A stretch of 64,000 bases of DNA from Bettongia penicillata ogilbyi (GCA_023548195.1 JAJHZJ010000028.1:2367001-2431000), one strand, 5' to 3'. Numbered from the stretch's first letter, positions 1-12,133 are shown. Notes: generated by a model not told the origin, from the sequence alone. Made by a program: numbers and translations.

Positions 1-56
1 GATGAGTCTTCCTGACTGCAGGTCCAACCTCTGTCCACTATGTCACCAAGCTGCCC
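1..56 (-). repeat. CORE-SINE head, minus strand, cut by window edge
   Basis: The sequence reads as the reverse complement of the tRNA-derived head of the marsupial SINE, ending in AAGCTGCCC. The rest lies outside the window. Confidence 0.7.
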
Positions 57-69
57 AAAGTATTATTGC

Positions 70-985
70 CTTCATTTTATAGATGGATATCCTGACGCCT
101 AGAGAGCAATCCACATTTATTAAATACCTCCTCTGTTGAAGACATGCGACTAGATATTGGGTATACAATGACCAAAAAAAAATCCTTTTCCTCAAAGAGC
201 TTATATCCTACTGCGGCAAATAACATGTACATACATGTAAGTATAGAGAAAATAAATGTGAACAGAATGAACCCCAAAATAAAGAAAAGCTAGTTAAGTA
301 CAAGGTAGTTAGGAAGAAAAGACACTAGCTAGTGGGGTCAGGAAATGCTACCTGTTTAAGGTGATACTGGAATTGCATCTTACAAAAACGGGGGAGCAAG
401 AGTGAGTGCATTCCAGGCCTGGGGTACAGTTAATGCAAAGGCAAGGATATAAGAGATGGAGTACCTGCCATATGTGAGAAATTTGAGAGGCCAATTTGGC
501 TGGCCCATGAATTGTAAGAAGGGAAGTAATATCAAAGAAAATGGGAAAGATAGCTTGGGACCAGTGAAGAGCTTTAAAATCCCAACAGAGGAATCTTTTG
601 TCCCAGAGGCAATAGGGAGCCACCTGAGTTAATTGGATAAGGGAGTAACATCGTCACAGCTGCACTGAGAACTCTATATAGTATTTTTGCCTGTCGGTCA
701 CCTTGGAAGCTACGTGAAGGATGATGAAAGTGGAAAGAAAGGCTTTAGACACAGAAACCAATATGGAGGTCACTGCCATAATCCAGGCAAGTGATGATGG
801 TGGCCTGAACTAAGTTAGTGGCCATGCAAATATCAAGAGAAGGGATTAGCTCTCAGAGTCAGAAACAGTGAGATTCATTATGTGATTAGATATGTGGGAT
901 GGAGGACAAGGAGTCATAGATGGCATGTGAACCTGAGAGACTGGGGAAGTTTCAGTGCCCTTGACAGAGATAGCTTAATTCATAG
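70..985 (-). repeat. L2-type LINE fragment
   Basis: The minus strand matches the degenerate 3' half of an L2 (CR1 superfamily) ORF2 and its tail. Landmarks on the plus strand are the reverse of the tail near 190-260, the amplified-looking GCATTCCAGGC block near 410, CAATAGGGAGCCAC near 610, and GACTGGGGAAG near 940. Stops are frequent, so it is a fossil. Confidence 0.7.
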
Positions 986-1027
986 AGGTACAAGTAAATG
1001 AGTGAGGCTAAAAAAGAGGGGAAGGTG

Positions 1028-1123
1028 ATTTGTTGCCGATCTCATGGCTAGTAACTGTCAGAGCTAAGACTTGAACCCCAGTCTTCTGTGGATTCAGCAC
1101 CCTTTCCCTATGGCATGACTGTC
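1028..1123 (-). repeat. MIR fragment
   Basis: Contains the reverse MIR core: CTAGTAACTGTCAGAGC, then TTGAACCCCAG, then a CTTTCCCTATGGCAT box. Diverged. Confidence 0.6.
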
Positions 1124-1177
1124 AACGCTTCTACATCCATAGTCTATTCCTGTGATACCACCCCATGCAAGATTTTA

Positions 1178-1481
1178 CCAGCTGGCTAAACTACAGCAAC
1201 AGCTTCTTGTGACAGGTTTTCCTACCTCCAGTCTTTCCCTCCTCTAAACAAATTGTCCTTCACTATACAACTACCCTAATCTTCCTAATTCATATCAGTC
1301 TTTTACTCAAAAGCCTATAGAGAGTTGATTCATTTTGACCACAAGTAAGATTCAGAGTCTCTTGTCTACCTTTCAAGGTCCTCCAGAACCTGGCATCACT
1401 TTCCTTCCTTTTCTCTTACAGTCCCTCATGTAGCCCTCTACTCCAGAAAACTGAACTATGTGCCATTCCTCCTTACATGTC
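1178..1481 (+). repeat. L2-type LINE, ORF2 3' part, left of LTR insertion
   Basis: L2 ORF2-like wording runs in order (CAGCAACAGCTTCTT..., AAGGTCCTCCAGAACCTGG). It breaks at 1481 where the LTR begins, and the same LINE resumes at 1892. Confidence 0.6.
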
Positions 1482-1891
1482 TGTAATGCTAACGGAATTT
1501 GAAGATCTCCTCTGCCCCTTAATAGGCTTTGAGTCATATGGAGCTGATGGTGGGAGGAGCCTTGCTGAATGGGTAGAGCAGGAAAAGAGTGAGGTGGAGC
1601 TGAGAGAGAGAGAGAGAGAGAGAGGAGGCAGAGCAGAGCAGCTAGCATGAGTGTGAGAGGGAGGGATTTTGCCCAAGGGAGCCTGTTTGTGGGAGGCCTG
1701 ACCAGAGGGAAGACCTGGGGATGGCTGTGCTCCCTTTATTGGTTGTTACTATGGTGGAATTGACTTTCTGGTATCTGAATAAATATGCTGGGTTTTGTCT
1801 TTGAGGAAGAGAGTTTATATTTTGCAAATTTACCCTGGAAATAGGCATGCATATCCATGGCAGCTGCCATGGGTATCACATTGGCACAACA
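1482..1891 (+). mobile_element. Solo LTR, family A, copy 1
   Basis: This stretch is homologous to the reverse complement of 23229-23685. It starts TGTAATG and ends GGCACAACA, close to an inverted terminal pair TGTAATG/CATTACA. It holds an (AG)n run at 1602-1624 and an AATAAA signal at 1779-1784 followed by a GAGAGTTTATATTTT stretch shared by both copies. It sits inside an L2 copy. Flanking 5-base sequences no longer match clearly, which suggests age. No internal retroviral genes are seen. Confidence 0.65.
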
Positions 1892-2125
1892 CTGTTCCAT
1901 TGTTTCCTGTGTCTGAGTCTTGATTAATGATGTTGCCTATAACTGAAATGCTTCCCCTACCTAGTACCTCTTAAGTTCTTCCCATCCCTTAAAACCCAAT
2001 TCAAATGTCACTCCCTCCAGTAAGCCTTGCCCTGTTGTGAAGATGAAATGAAATATTTGTAAAATGCTTAGCACAGTGCATGGCACATAGCAGGTACTTC
2101 ATAAATGCTTGTTACCTTGTTCTCT
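1892..2125 (+). repeat. L2-type LINE tail, right of LTR insertion
   Basis: Continues the L2 at 1178-1481 (GGAATGCTT-like wording, then CTTAGCACAGTGCATGGCAC and CATAAATGCTTGTT at the end). The typical L2/MIR tail marks the 3' end. Confidence 0.65.
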
Positions 2126-2564
2126 GATCATCCGTAGATAGTAATAACCTTTCCTGCTTACTCCCCAACTTCACATATCACTTTGTTTGCTTTTTTTCTC
2201 TTATGTTCTTATTAAAATCTTATTTTGTATTAGAGTTGTCTCTGTGATAATGTGTCATACTGTGGAACTGGCCAAGATTCTTGAAGATTAAGATGGTTAA
2301 ACACATCCTGGCAGAATTTTCCTAGACTTGAAGCCTGAGCTTGGCAGGTCTTTGTAAAAGGTCTTTTATACAAATAGCAGCCTAGCTAAGTTCAAAGAGG
2401 CTCACAGCACCAGAGGGTTGACCATTAGCTGCTTATTTTTGGTTGCAAAAATTCACGAACTCCATCTTCTAAGACATAGAATGGTTGCAGTCTGTATACT
2501 TGAAGGAATTGCCCAGAATCTTGAAATATTAAAGCATATATGATTATTTAGGCATATATCATAT
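2126..2564. other. Unassigned intronic DNA
   Basis: No coding signal and no repeat I can name. It is AT-rich with several short T-runs. Confidence 0.5.
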
Positions 2565-2690
2565 TCCCCTACTGAACTTTTAGCTCCAGGAGAGCATGGA
2601 CAGTGTCATGTCTAAACTGTGAATCTCTCTCCCCACATGCTTCTTGGACATAAGGCAGAGAGGTACTTAATAAAGATTTGTTGATTTTAA
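2565..2690 (+). repeat. L2 3' tail fragment
   Basis: Reads as the L2 tail: TTAGCTCCAGGAGAGCATGG, then GGTACTTAATAAAGATTTG. Confidence 0.6.
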
Positions 2691-3004
2691 GTGACTTAGG
2701 GACTCAGACTATACCTTATGCATGTTGTATTGTCCACAACACCCAACACAGTGACTTGAAAGTGTTTGACACTTGTTTTTTGACTTGACTTGAATTTAGC
2801 ATTTTGAATGAATGGAGGTAAGAGGCAAGAAACTTGACTGTCTTTAATAATGCTGGGTTCTCTGTAAAAAATCCACATTATCAACCAGGACTTAGAATAC
2901 CCCTCTAGAGTCTTTTAAAAGCATCTTTCCTGTGTCTTTGTTTCCTTTTATGCCTATTCCTATCTTACTGCTTTAACTAGTTTTTGCTTTATGCCTAGAC
3001 TCTC

Positions 3005-3595
3005 AAATCAATTAAAAAATTCTTAAATATCTACTATGTCACAACACTGAGTTAGCCACTGGCATACGGAGATAAAAATGAAGGCACCCTTGTCCAGAAG
3101 CTTCCATTCTATTTGAGGAAACAACATGTACACAAACATGCAGAATATAGACAAAGAAAATAAAAGATCATTTCATCTGGGAAGAATTAGCAACTGGTGA
3201 AGGGAGAAGTGGAAGCTAGATTAGGAAAGGCTCATGTAATAGAAGGCGCTGGAGCTAAGCTCCGAAGGAAGAGGCAGAGGTAAGAAAGGGGTGCATCGAG
3301 GCCTGGGGGCCAGCCTACACAGAGGCACAAAGACAAGATGGAATGTTATGTGTAAGGCAAGCAATGTGCAGTAAAGCTGGGCAGGGAAAGCATGGTTAGG
3401 AAGGGTTCTCAATGCCAAATAAAGGCACTGTGTTTGATCTTACAAACAATAGGGAGCAGAGGAGTGACATGGTCAGGCTTGTGCTCTCGGAATATCATTT
3501 GGCAGCTCTTTGAAGAACGGGAGGGGAGGCACTTGAGGCAAAGAGACAATTAGGAGGCTATTGCAATTGTCCGGGTAAAAGATGAAGCCTGTTAT
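3005..3595 (-). repeat. L2-type LINE fragment, minus
   Basis: The minus strand carries L2 ORF2 and tail. Landmarks are AGCTTCCATTCTATTTGAGG (reverse tail), GGCACAAAGAC, AATAGGGAGCAGAGGAGTGA and GGCTATTGCAATTGTCC. The minus-strand open frame at 3221-3418 preserves part of the C-terminal ORF2 wording. Confidence 0.75.
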
Positions 3596-3597
3596 TG

Positions 3598-3955
3598 TAC
3601 TAACCTCCCATCTAGGCTTCCCACCTCTAACATTTCCCTCCTCCAATTCATCTTGCGCATTTCCACCAGACTAATCTTTCAGGTCTACTCTAATCGTCTT
3701 CTTGCCGTTGTTTTCTTTGCCTACCAAAAAAACAAACTTCCTAGCTTTGAAGGTCTGAAATAATCTGGCCTCAACCTCTCTCCTTCTGCTTAGCATTATA
3801 GCCATTTATTTTTATATCTTTATCTCTCCTTCTGAGTTTTTAATTCCATGAAGGGAGAAGCCATGATTTTTATGACATCATGTCCCACCTACCCTATAAC
3901 ATGAAACCTTGTACCTTGTAGGAGAATTTGAAATATTTGTTGAATGAATAAGCAA
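3598..3955 (+). repeat. L2-type LINE fragment, plus
   Basis: L2 ORF2 3' part and tail in plus orientation (AATAATCTGGCCTCAACC, then AATTTGAAATATTTGTTGAA). It abuts an L2 in the opposite orientation at 3005-3595, giving a diverged inverted pair. Confidence 0.65.
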
Positions 3956-3959
3956 CTAT

Positions 3960-4684
3960 AGCTTTATCCCTAAGACAGTCTATAAACATGAAGACCTTTA
4001 TGTACTACATGTGATCCCCTTCTCTTCTTTCTCTTGTTGCAGCACCACCCAAAATTATATGCGTATCACTTAGCTTTTTAATTTGTTTTTTTCCAGTTAC
4101 ATTGTTTTGTCATGTTACCCCAGGAACATCCTGTTATTTGACATAACATAATATAATGTGATGTGATATTTCATGCTGCTTAGCAAAAATTAGAATGGTT
4201 GTTGGCTGCTTCGATTTTTCACGGGTGGTAATTAGCAAGCAGATCCTCTCTCACACACCCCAACAGGAAATTTTCAATGATCCATTAGCCTGAACAGAGT
4301 AGAAGGTTTTTCCAGATCCAGCTTCTCATTTAATTAATTACTTCCCCTGAATACTTGCCTTTGGGAGGAGAAGTTGAAGGAAGGGGGGAATCCTCAGAAA
4401 CACACAGTAAACTCAGAATCTCATTTCACCGTTAAAGGAATCAGGGCAAGCAGCTTTTGTTTTAAATCAGCATCAAACTGTGATCCAAGAACAGATTCTC
4501 TGATAACTCTTGCTCCCTGTGCATTGTTCAGCTTTTGTCATTTCACTAGAATCACTAAGTGAAAAAAAACAGGTGAAATAGCCCTGGAATTCATTCAGAT
4601 TTTGGTAGGATTATTTTTGTCCTTCCAAGGGAGAGAGAGATATGTGTTGAAATTCCCTTGTCCTCTGTGCTGTGCAGATCTTAT
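3960..4684. other. Unique intronic DNA, conserved-looking block at 4190-4570
   Basis: No repeat is recognised. The block at 4190-4570 is repeat-free, balanced in composition, and rich in TAATTA-like words. It may be conserved noncoding DNA, which alignment would settle. Confidence 0.3.
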
Positions 4685-5165
4685 ATGAGTAATGTTTCCT
4701 GTTCTGGACATTACAAATAGAAAGTTATCCAAAGAAGAATGACCAAAATGTGACAAAATAAATTCTATAGGAAAATAATGTCTAGAGGAATTGGAGAAAA
4801 GAAAGGGCTAAGAATTGGTTTAACTGTCTTCAAATACATAAAGGATTTTGAAAGACTGCGTGAGGGTGGAGGAATTATTAAGAGGAGGGTTTTAACTGGT
4901 TCTGTTCCATAAATAAAGACCAAATAAGAAAAATAAACCTACCTTAAAGGATTTCCTTGAAATTGGGCTTGACATAATAAAAAAGTGATAAAATCCTGAG
5001 AATGACAACCAAGGCATTCAGATGTCTTCTCCTAGAAAGGGGACACAGCAGCCATTTTTTCTGGATCACTTAGCCATCCTCCTGACTGAAAGGAGAGGCT
5101 GGACCAGATAGCTTCTTGGTGGACCCCTTCAGCCCTATGGCCGGCCCTATAAATTGATCATCCCA
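4685..5165 (+). repeat. L3/CR1 LINE 3' part, diverged
   Basis: Wording follows the CR1/L3 3' region in order: TGTTCTGGACATTACA, ACTGTCTTCAAATACAT, GGCTGGACCAGATAGC, and a CCCTTCAGCCCTATGG end. Strongly mutated. Confidence 0.5.
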
Positions 5166-5169
5166 GACT

Positions 5170-7200
5170 ACTTTTAAATTCTGACTTAATCAGTCACTTG
5201 CAGGCATAGGTCCTGATTGTTCTTGATAGCATAGTAAGGCCACTGAACGTTGTGTTTTCTCACATGTATTGCCTCAGTAGAAGAATCCTCAAGATGTTCT
5301 GTAATCAAGACAGCTGAGACAATGTCTGTCTTGTTTTTTCCCGTAGATGGATCACGCATGCCTTAAATACTGCAAGCATCAAACTGAACCAGTGATTTTG
5401 TAGCATTCTTCTATTCAATGTGAATTCAAAAACAATTTTAACTATTTGTTAATTCTCTTTTTACTCTGATTTTTCAGTGGTAAGAGGATGCTCTCTAAGG
5501 CCTGCTGAGAGTTAGCCATCCTTGTGGCAAGCAAAAGTTTGGAGACTTTTTTCATCAGAAGATGAGGCAGTAGTCATTCAGAAAGTATACCTGCCAGGGG
5601 GAATTTTTTAAATAATTAAAATTGAAACTCTGAAACTGTAATGAATGAACAGCAGATTTTCAGAATTATCTTTTTGCGCATTTCAATTATGTTTACCTCA
5701 ATCAGAAAATCCCAGCCATCTTTGTGTCCATTTAATCTTTCACCCAAGTCATACATCTTAGGAACTCAAATATACCTCAGTGGTTCCAAATGATCTTGAG
5801 CTCTTCTCATTTTATAATTAAACAAGAGCATGCTCCTTTGTCCCTGTTTGCTGTTTGAACAAGTTTATGATAGCATACCATGTCAACATGTGGTCTTGGT
5901 CCCTAATGTAATTTGTGTTATCATGTCACTACTTTATAAATAAAGCCACACAGAAGTTAAGTGATTTGCTTTCCAGAGGTCATTAAAAGTCAGCATTTTC
6001 TTAATGCTTGACTTAAATGCTTTATTTACTTGACTTTTTTATTTAGGGTGAGAATATCTCTAATACAAGCAAAGATTTACAAAAAAGAATTATCTCCTCT
6101 CGAGAGCTCATATTTTAACTTACCTTATGTACTGAGGAACACGGAATCATTATTAATTCAGTTTTTGCAATTGCATTCTGTATAAGTAAGAATACTGCTC
6201 TAAGTTATCACCTGGGAGGTAGGAAGAAATGATTATCAAGGGCAAGTGGAGGAGTAGAGAAAAAAAGGTGGAGGAGACATAGAAGAAAAGTGTTTTCTTT
6301 GAAGTTTTTTGGGTTTTTTTTTCAAAATGTGTTTGCTTATAACCAAGAATGGAATGAAATGTTGTTTAAGTGAGGTAGGATACCCAGTAGTGTGGCTGTC
6401 ACAGCCTCTTTGTTTTTACAGGCAGTGGAGAAGGAAATAGAGGCATGGAAATTACCTTCATATCCCTAAATAGATTTCCAACCCCTACAGTAATTCATTT
6501 TTTGGTCCCCAATTATTTACCCTGTCCATTTTCACAGAATCAAAATGATGATTGTTTGTAGAAACTCAATATGACCTAATGGTCAAAATCTAAGAAACAG
6601 AGGGCTCAGCCTTAACTGTATGCTAATTACTACTTTGGCCTTCCATACTTAAATTAACTATGTTCATTTCTCTGTTTATGTAATTAAGGTGATTAGAACA
6701 CTTACACAACACAGTAAGATGCTATGAAAATCAATAGCACACATGCTAATATCTGTTTCCAGACTTTTTTCAGAAAATAAAAAAAAAATGATAGCAGCTC
6801 TGAGGTTGAATGCAGATCTCAGAGGAGGAGCCAGAAATCGAGGAATTGTCTTGAGTTCGCTGGTTTCAGTACTTGGGGGATGGGGATGGGTCCACCTTCT
6901 GACAACACAGATAACAATTCCCCTTTGCGTCTTCATGAGTACAATGACTAAAAATGGTTATCTTCCCCAGAGCCAACCTTACAATAATGAGCTTTTCTGA
7001 ATTTGGCTAAGTTAATCATCAGATAAAAGACACTTCTAGCTTTGTTAAATTTGCCTTAGCATAGAGTTGTCCTGAAATACCCTCCAAGGACCATCATCAT
7101 CTCCACACCACAGTGGACTCACCTGAGTAAATATGGAAGTGACTTGTAGACATTCCTTGTCAAATCGCCAAAGGAGAAGATAAATAATTCTCTAGTTTGG
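5170..7200. other. Unique AT-rich intronic DNA
   Basis: About 2 kb without a recognisable gene. A weak MIR trace may lie at 5930-5990. Overlapping opposite-strand open frames at 6676-7000 have no family resemblance and no splice context, so they are treated as chance. Confidence 0.5.
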
Positions 7201-7204
7201 TCCT

Positions 7205-7405
7205 GATATGCCAACATGACAGCATGGTCTGGAGGAAAGAATATGGGATTTGAAATTAGAGAACCTCCATTTCATTCATAGTTCCACTTATTACTTGTAT
7301 AACCTTTCATAAATCACTTCACGTCTCTGGCCCTCAGTCTTCTTATTGGCAAAATTGGAGTGGATTAGTAAGTGACTCCCAAGGCTCTAAATTCATGACC
7401 CTGTG
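7205..7405 (+). repeat. MIR
   Basis: MIR order is visible: TATGGGATTTGAAATTAGAG, a core with ACTTGTATAACC, CACTTCACGTCTCTGG, and CTCAGTCTTCTTATTGGC. Confidence 0.7.
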
Positions 7406-7470
7406 ACCCCCCCCAAATAAAGTTATGCTCATGAATGCTAGTTTGTAATAATACTGATAATACCTTACAG

Positions 7471-7716
7471 TTAGGCAATGCAGGAGATAGAGCACTAGGC
7501 CTGAAGTCAGAAAAACCTGAGTTCCAATATGACCTCAGATACTAGATGTGTGCTTCTAGGCATGTCCCCTAACCCCTACCAGACTCAATTTCCTCATCTA
7601 TAAAATCAGGGTAATTGCACCAACCTCTCCCAGTTGGGAGGATCAAATGAAATAAGATTTGAAAAGTGCTTAGCAGGTGCCTGGCACACATAGGTGCTTA
7701 ATCAATGCTTATTTCC
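7471..7716 (+). repeat. CORE-SINE (MIR/THER type), near full length
   Basis: The tRNA-like head (GATAGAGCACTAGGCCTGAA, CTGAGTTCCAATATGACC) is followed by the core, TTTCCTCATCTATAAAATC, and an L2-like tail with AGTGCTTAGCAGGTGCCTGG. Confidence 0.85.
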
Positions 7717-7924
7717 TTCCTTCCCTGCCCAAATAAAAAGCCCTAGTGCCTACCTTGAGTTCTTGTTCTTCATTTAAGTTTAGTATCGCCGAATATACAG
7801 AAAGCAACAGTAGGGCTTCTTGTGAGTAGGAATGTAAAGTAAATGTAAGTAGTACATAGTAAGTAGTAAGTAAGTAAAAGTAAATTGCTCCACCTAGCTG
7901 CTTCTGGAACACAAAGTAAAAGAG

Positions 7925-7965
7925 AACAACAAAAAAAAACTTTTTTTTTTTTTTTACTTTTAACC
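7925..7965 (-). repeat. Poly-T/poly-A low-complexity run
   Basis: AACAAAAAAAAAC is followed by about 18 T. It may be the remnant of a retroposed tail, but no element is identifiable next to it. Confidence 0.6.
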
Positions 7966-8080
7966 CAACATTTAGACAGAAGTTGAGCTTCACAATTAGA
8001 GGAATTTGGCTCCTGAATCCCTTAGTTTCTCTAGCTGTAATCTATTCCCCAGGCTAGCCCACCCTCACCATTCCCTCTTC

Positions 8081-8082
<2 letters not shown>

Positions 8083-8121
<39 letters not shown>
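8083..8121 (+). repeat. (CA)n microsatellite
   Basis: Nearly pure CA dinucleotide repeat of about 19 units. Confidence 0.97.
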
Positions 8122-8123
<2 letters not shown>

Positions 8124-8524
8124 TTCCTATAGGGAGAAGGGTCATACCAATATAGACTACAGATTTTGGATTCTATTTCTTTTTTAAGTATTAATTTCTA
8201 CAAACTCATTGAAGAGTTGTCACTTCTAAAATAGATCTTCAACTAGATTTTAATGATCCCTAGGAAAGAAAGAGTTAACTCCTTTTACCATCCACTTTTT
8301 AAGATATCACAGTATTGTTTCCTTCCTCTCTTCTAGCCAACTGATCTCCAAATATTTTTGTTTGTAGTCAGGAAAAGAAAAACTATTGAGCATATACCCA
8401 TGTGCATATAATATTTGCTTATTTAGACATTAGATGTTTTGCTACAGTACTAATAAGTACATCCCTCTAAATACATAAATAAAAAAATAGACATTTTATA
8501 AGTATGAGATAAAGATGAAGTAGT

Positions 8525-9530
8525 ATTTGTTCCTAGGGTCATTAGGAAAACAGTGGAGTTTATTGAATTGTAGAGTGATGTGCTCAGTCCTGTGCCTTAA
8601 GAAAACCACTTTGGTGACTGTGTAGGAAGAATTGAAGAAAGGAGAGATACATAGTAATGAGTCCATTAAAAGTCTATTGCATTGGTCTAGGTGAAAAGTG
8701 AGGAAGGCTTGAACTAGGGTGATGATCAAGTGAGAGAAGAGGATGAATGCAAGAGATAAGTTGAGATGGTAGAATTTATTTTACATAACAACTGAATAGA
8801 TACATGGAATGGGGAGAGTTGAGCAATTGAGAATAGCTCTGAGACGAGGAGGATGGTGATATCACTGACAAATGGGGAAATTAAGAAGAGCTGGTTTGGG
8901 ACAATACTGAGTTCTGTTTTGGACATGTTGAACTTGAGATCTCTACAGGACATTCCATTCAAAGTTGCCCAATAAATGATAATATGGATAATATATATGA
9001 TAATATAATATGATAATATAATAGAGCTCAAGAGAGAGGCAAAGAAGATGTAGATGGAGAGATAGAGAGAGATGGATGGATGAATGAATAGATAGATGTG
9101 TGTATTACATGTGTATTATATATAGTAATATAAATAAATGTGTAGTAAAATATATATAATGTATATTTTTCCTGGGAGTCATCTACATAGAAACAATAAA
9201 GCCATGATTCACCAGCAGCTAAAATCAAGTGAGTGTAGAGAGAAGAGAAGGTCCAAGAAAGAACTTTGGGACACACTCACAGTTAAGAGATGATGTGTAT
9301 GATTGTCCAGCAAAGCAGACTGAGTGATCAGACAGAAGGAGAACCAAAAAAGAGAAGAGTTAGAAAGATCCAGAGAGAAGAAAGCATCCAGGAGAAGAGG
9401 GTAGTCAACAGTATTAAATACTGCAGAAGTCAAGGAGAATGAGACAGAAAAGGTCATAGATTTTTGGCAGTTAGTAAATCATTAGTAAACTTGAAGAATG
9501 CAGTTTCCACTGAATTTTCCCAATGCCTTT
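8525..9530 (-). pseudogene. L2 LINE reverse-transcriptase fossil
   Basis: Read on the minus strand, the L2 ORF2 order survives across frameshifts. A VFNTVDYPLLLDAFF stretch (RT block with conserved TVDH-like core) lies near 9400. PKVLSWTFSSLYTHL lies near 9250 (PQGSVLGP-type block). A FYVDDSQ catalytic box has its YVDD at 9178-9189. LKFNMSKTELSI lies near 8920, and the C-terminal part runs toward 8525. Low-complexity ATAG/TATA sequence at about 8980-9170 interrupts it. No frame is long enough to be active. Confidence 0.85.
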
Positions 9531-10231
9531 TGCGTAGCTGAGGGTGCCTAGATATATTAGGTTATAATTCCCTGAATAACAAAGATCTGCCCAGGAGAAG
9601 AGAGAGATAAGGAGCTTATTACACAGTGAGGGAGGAGGAAGAGTATGGTAGTGTTTGGAGGACAGGATATAGATGTGATCGTGTTGTAGAAAAGCTCCAT
9701 GATTATTGTCTATCCAGGGTAAGGGTGAGATGTGTTCCATCTTGCCACCCTCTAAATATTTTTGATCATATCCTCATTAGAGTAAGGTCATGTCGTCCCC
9801 TCCTTCCCGGCTTTAGAAACTACTGCTCTAGCTGTCATTCCCCTCTTTCCCATTCACTTCTTATCCTACTTCATCACAATTCCAAAAGCTGCCAAACATA
9901 AACCTCAGACTTATTATTAGCATATCCAAGCCACCCATCCATCCTAGTCATATTATTGTAGCAGGTAAGGATGAAGGCAAATTTTAAGTTGTTATGGTCT
10001 GAAATATAGCCACCCAGGAACTTAGCTCGCATTTATAACATTGTTGCTATGGTAATAACTAACCCTGTAACATTGTTTCCCCTAAAGTCAAGTCTTTGGA
10101 GAACTAATTAATGTAGGTGAGATATGTGTATCGTTTGTTGAGTAAGAGTGTGGAAAAGAGGGGAGAAAAAACGTACTATCAGTTTTCAACATAGTAAAGT
10201 TTGAGCTTTAAAATGAGCCAACAGATGGTAT
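9531..10231. other. Unassigned intronic DNA
   Basis: Possibly more L2 5' of the RT fossil up to about 9740, but wording is too diverged to call. GTTGCTATGGTAAT at about 10044 resembles an RFX X-box weakly. Confidence 0.35.
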
Positions 10232-10318
10232 TTGATGCCAGTCTTCTGTATATATTGTGCTGTGTACTAGGGATACAAAGACAAAAACAAAGGAACTTCC
10301 TCTCCACTGGGAGAGACA
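10232..10318 (-). repeat. L2 3' tail fragment, minus
   Basis: Reverse L2 tail: GTGTACTAGGGATACAAAG, then CTCTCCACTGGGAGAGAC. Confidence 0.6.
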
Positions 10319-10984
10319 AGACACAGCCTTTGGTTTGCTGTTACTGGGATTGTTAGGTGAGTGGGTTCGATATCCCAACCGGCATATTGGCATATTTGGT
10401 ACATAGGTAGCACTTAATAAATACTTTTCCATTGATTTCATTCATTCGTGATTGTATCTTTCAAGGAACCATCTGTTACCTTGACCTGTGCTTCAGAGAT
10501 CTTTGTTGACTGGGAATCCTGAAAAGTCTCATTTATTCCCCTACCAATTTAGATTTTTTTTTCACAGCTGAAAAGTACAGTGGCAGCTTGCTCTGTACAA
10601 CTGAAAAGCGATATTTTCCCTAGAATATATTTTGCAAAAAGTCTGCCTCCCCCTTCCTGCCTTTTTATCACAGCCTCATCCTACATGTTTAGATTATCCT
10701 CAGATTTTTTTTTTGAAGTGGGTTATTGATATCATTACATATAAGCCATTATACATAAATCATACATAAATCAATTGTAAACATGTCTGTGACCTTTCTG
10801 ACTTTTACATACCAAGGTAGGTGTGGTGCTCGAGAAAATCTTGGGGGAAATTCTATTTCTCTGTGCTCTGTATGATATTAAGTTTTTAAGAAGTGAGTGA
10901 TCTAAAATGTTTGACTAATCTGTAGTGATAATCATGTTAGCAGAAGAGCTCAATTCAGGGTAGAGACCAAGTGTTTGAATTTCT

Positions 10985-11175
10985 GACTCGAGCTCTGTGT
11001 GACCATGAATATTCACTTAATCTCTGAGTTTCCAGAGTTTATTGTTTTGTTTATTTTGTTTTGTTTTGTTTTGTTTTCGCTTGTGAAATGGGGGTTAATA
11101 ATGTATATATGCAGTATTTACTTCAGCATAAATTCGACTTTGGATATAAAGTACTTTTCAAACCATAAAGCACCA
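10985..11175 (+). repeat. MIR with internal (TTTTG)n expansion
   Basis: MIR-like wording (GCTCTGTGTGACCATG, AATCTCTGAGTTTCC, GTGAAATGGGGGTTAATAAT, TAAAGTACTTTTCAAACC) is split by a TTTTG repeat at 11041-11079. Confidence 0.6.
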
Positions 11176-11179
11176 TGTA

Positions 11180-12130
11180 CATGACAGCTTTAATTTTAAT
11201 AAGCATAAACATTTTTAAAGTCTTTGAAAGCATACGTATTAAATGGATAAAAAATTTTAATGGAAAATTAACATTCAAAACCTTTATTGGCAGAAATAAT
11301 GAGACACAACCCTGTTATTTCATTTATTCAGATCATTTGTTGAACAAGATCTCTGACCTCAGGGGTAACTGATCCCCCAAAATAGGACTTTGGATGGCAT
11401 AATATTTTCTTTTGTCCATCCCCAGGCTATCATGGTACATCTAATGCCAAAGATCATCTCTTAGTTTAAGATGCAATATTGTTTGGTCATATTTTTCACT
11501 TCTGGTCATATTTTCAGATTCAGTGAAAGTTTTAAGATATCTATTAATTAATTTCTTTGGGATTTAGTTAGTATCTTGAAGGCACTATGCCAGGCTACAA
11601 GAAGAGTAGAGTTCCCTTGCCCATAAAGCATTTTTATCCCAATTCTTATAAATTTGGTTCACAAAAAAATATCCACAGACAGCCACGAAGATGTATATCT
11701 ATGTGTAAATAAGTATATACATGTCTACTTATATACATATATGTGTATATACACATATGCATGTGTGTTGTATGTGAACTTCATATGATGTAGACACAGA
11801 TACATAAATACATATGTGTGTGAATGCTATGTATTGGTATATATGGATCTTTTGGATGTTTCCTGAAACAGCTAAATCCCAGTGTATTCAGTATCCAAAT
11901 AGAAGATTATGTTAAAAGGTAAACCAAAGAAAAAAGTACTCTAAAGTAGTACATTCCCAGCAGTTTTCTATGCTCTGGCATAGTATATTCAGTAACCCTT
12001 TTATTTCCAATGCAATCTTCTATAAATATTCCCTTATGTGTACTTTAGTATATTTAGAATTCTAGATTCAACACATCCTAGAATGATTGCAAAAGGCTAC
12101 ATGAGGTTCTCAGATATTAAGATCTCTACT
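11180..12130. other. Unassigned AT-rich DNA with TATATG/TGTATA tracts
   Basis: Alternating TA/TG sequence fills about 11690-11850. No gene or named repeat is recognised. Confidence 0.5.
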
Positions 12131-12133
12131 TTG

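Noticed and set aside
6676..7000. Overlapping opposite-strand open frames of 85-86 residues
   Set aside because: No homology, no splice or promoter context; mutual overlap suggests chance.
10041..10058. RFX X-box-like GTTGCTATGGTAAT
   Set aside because: At least two mismatches to the consensus and no promoter context.
10340..10385. tRNA-like B box (GGGTTCGATATCCCAACC)
   Set aside because: No acceptor stem, D-arm or A box at the right distance; the short stem is chance.
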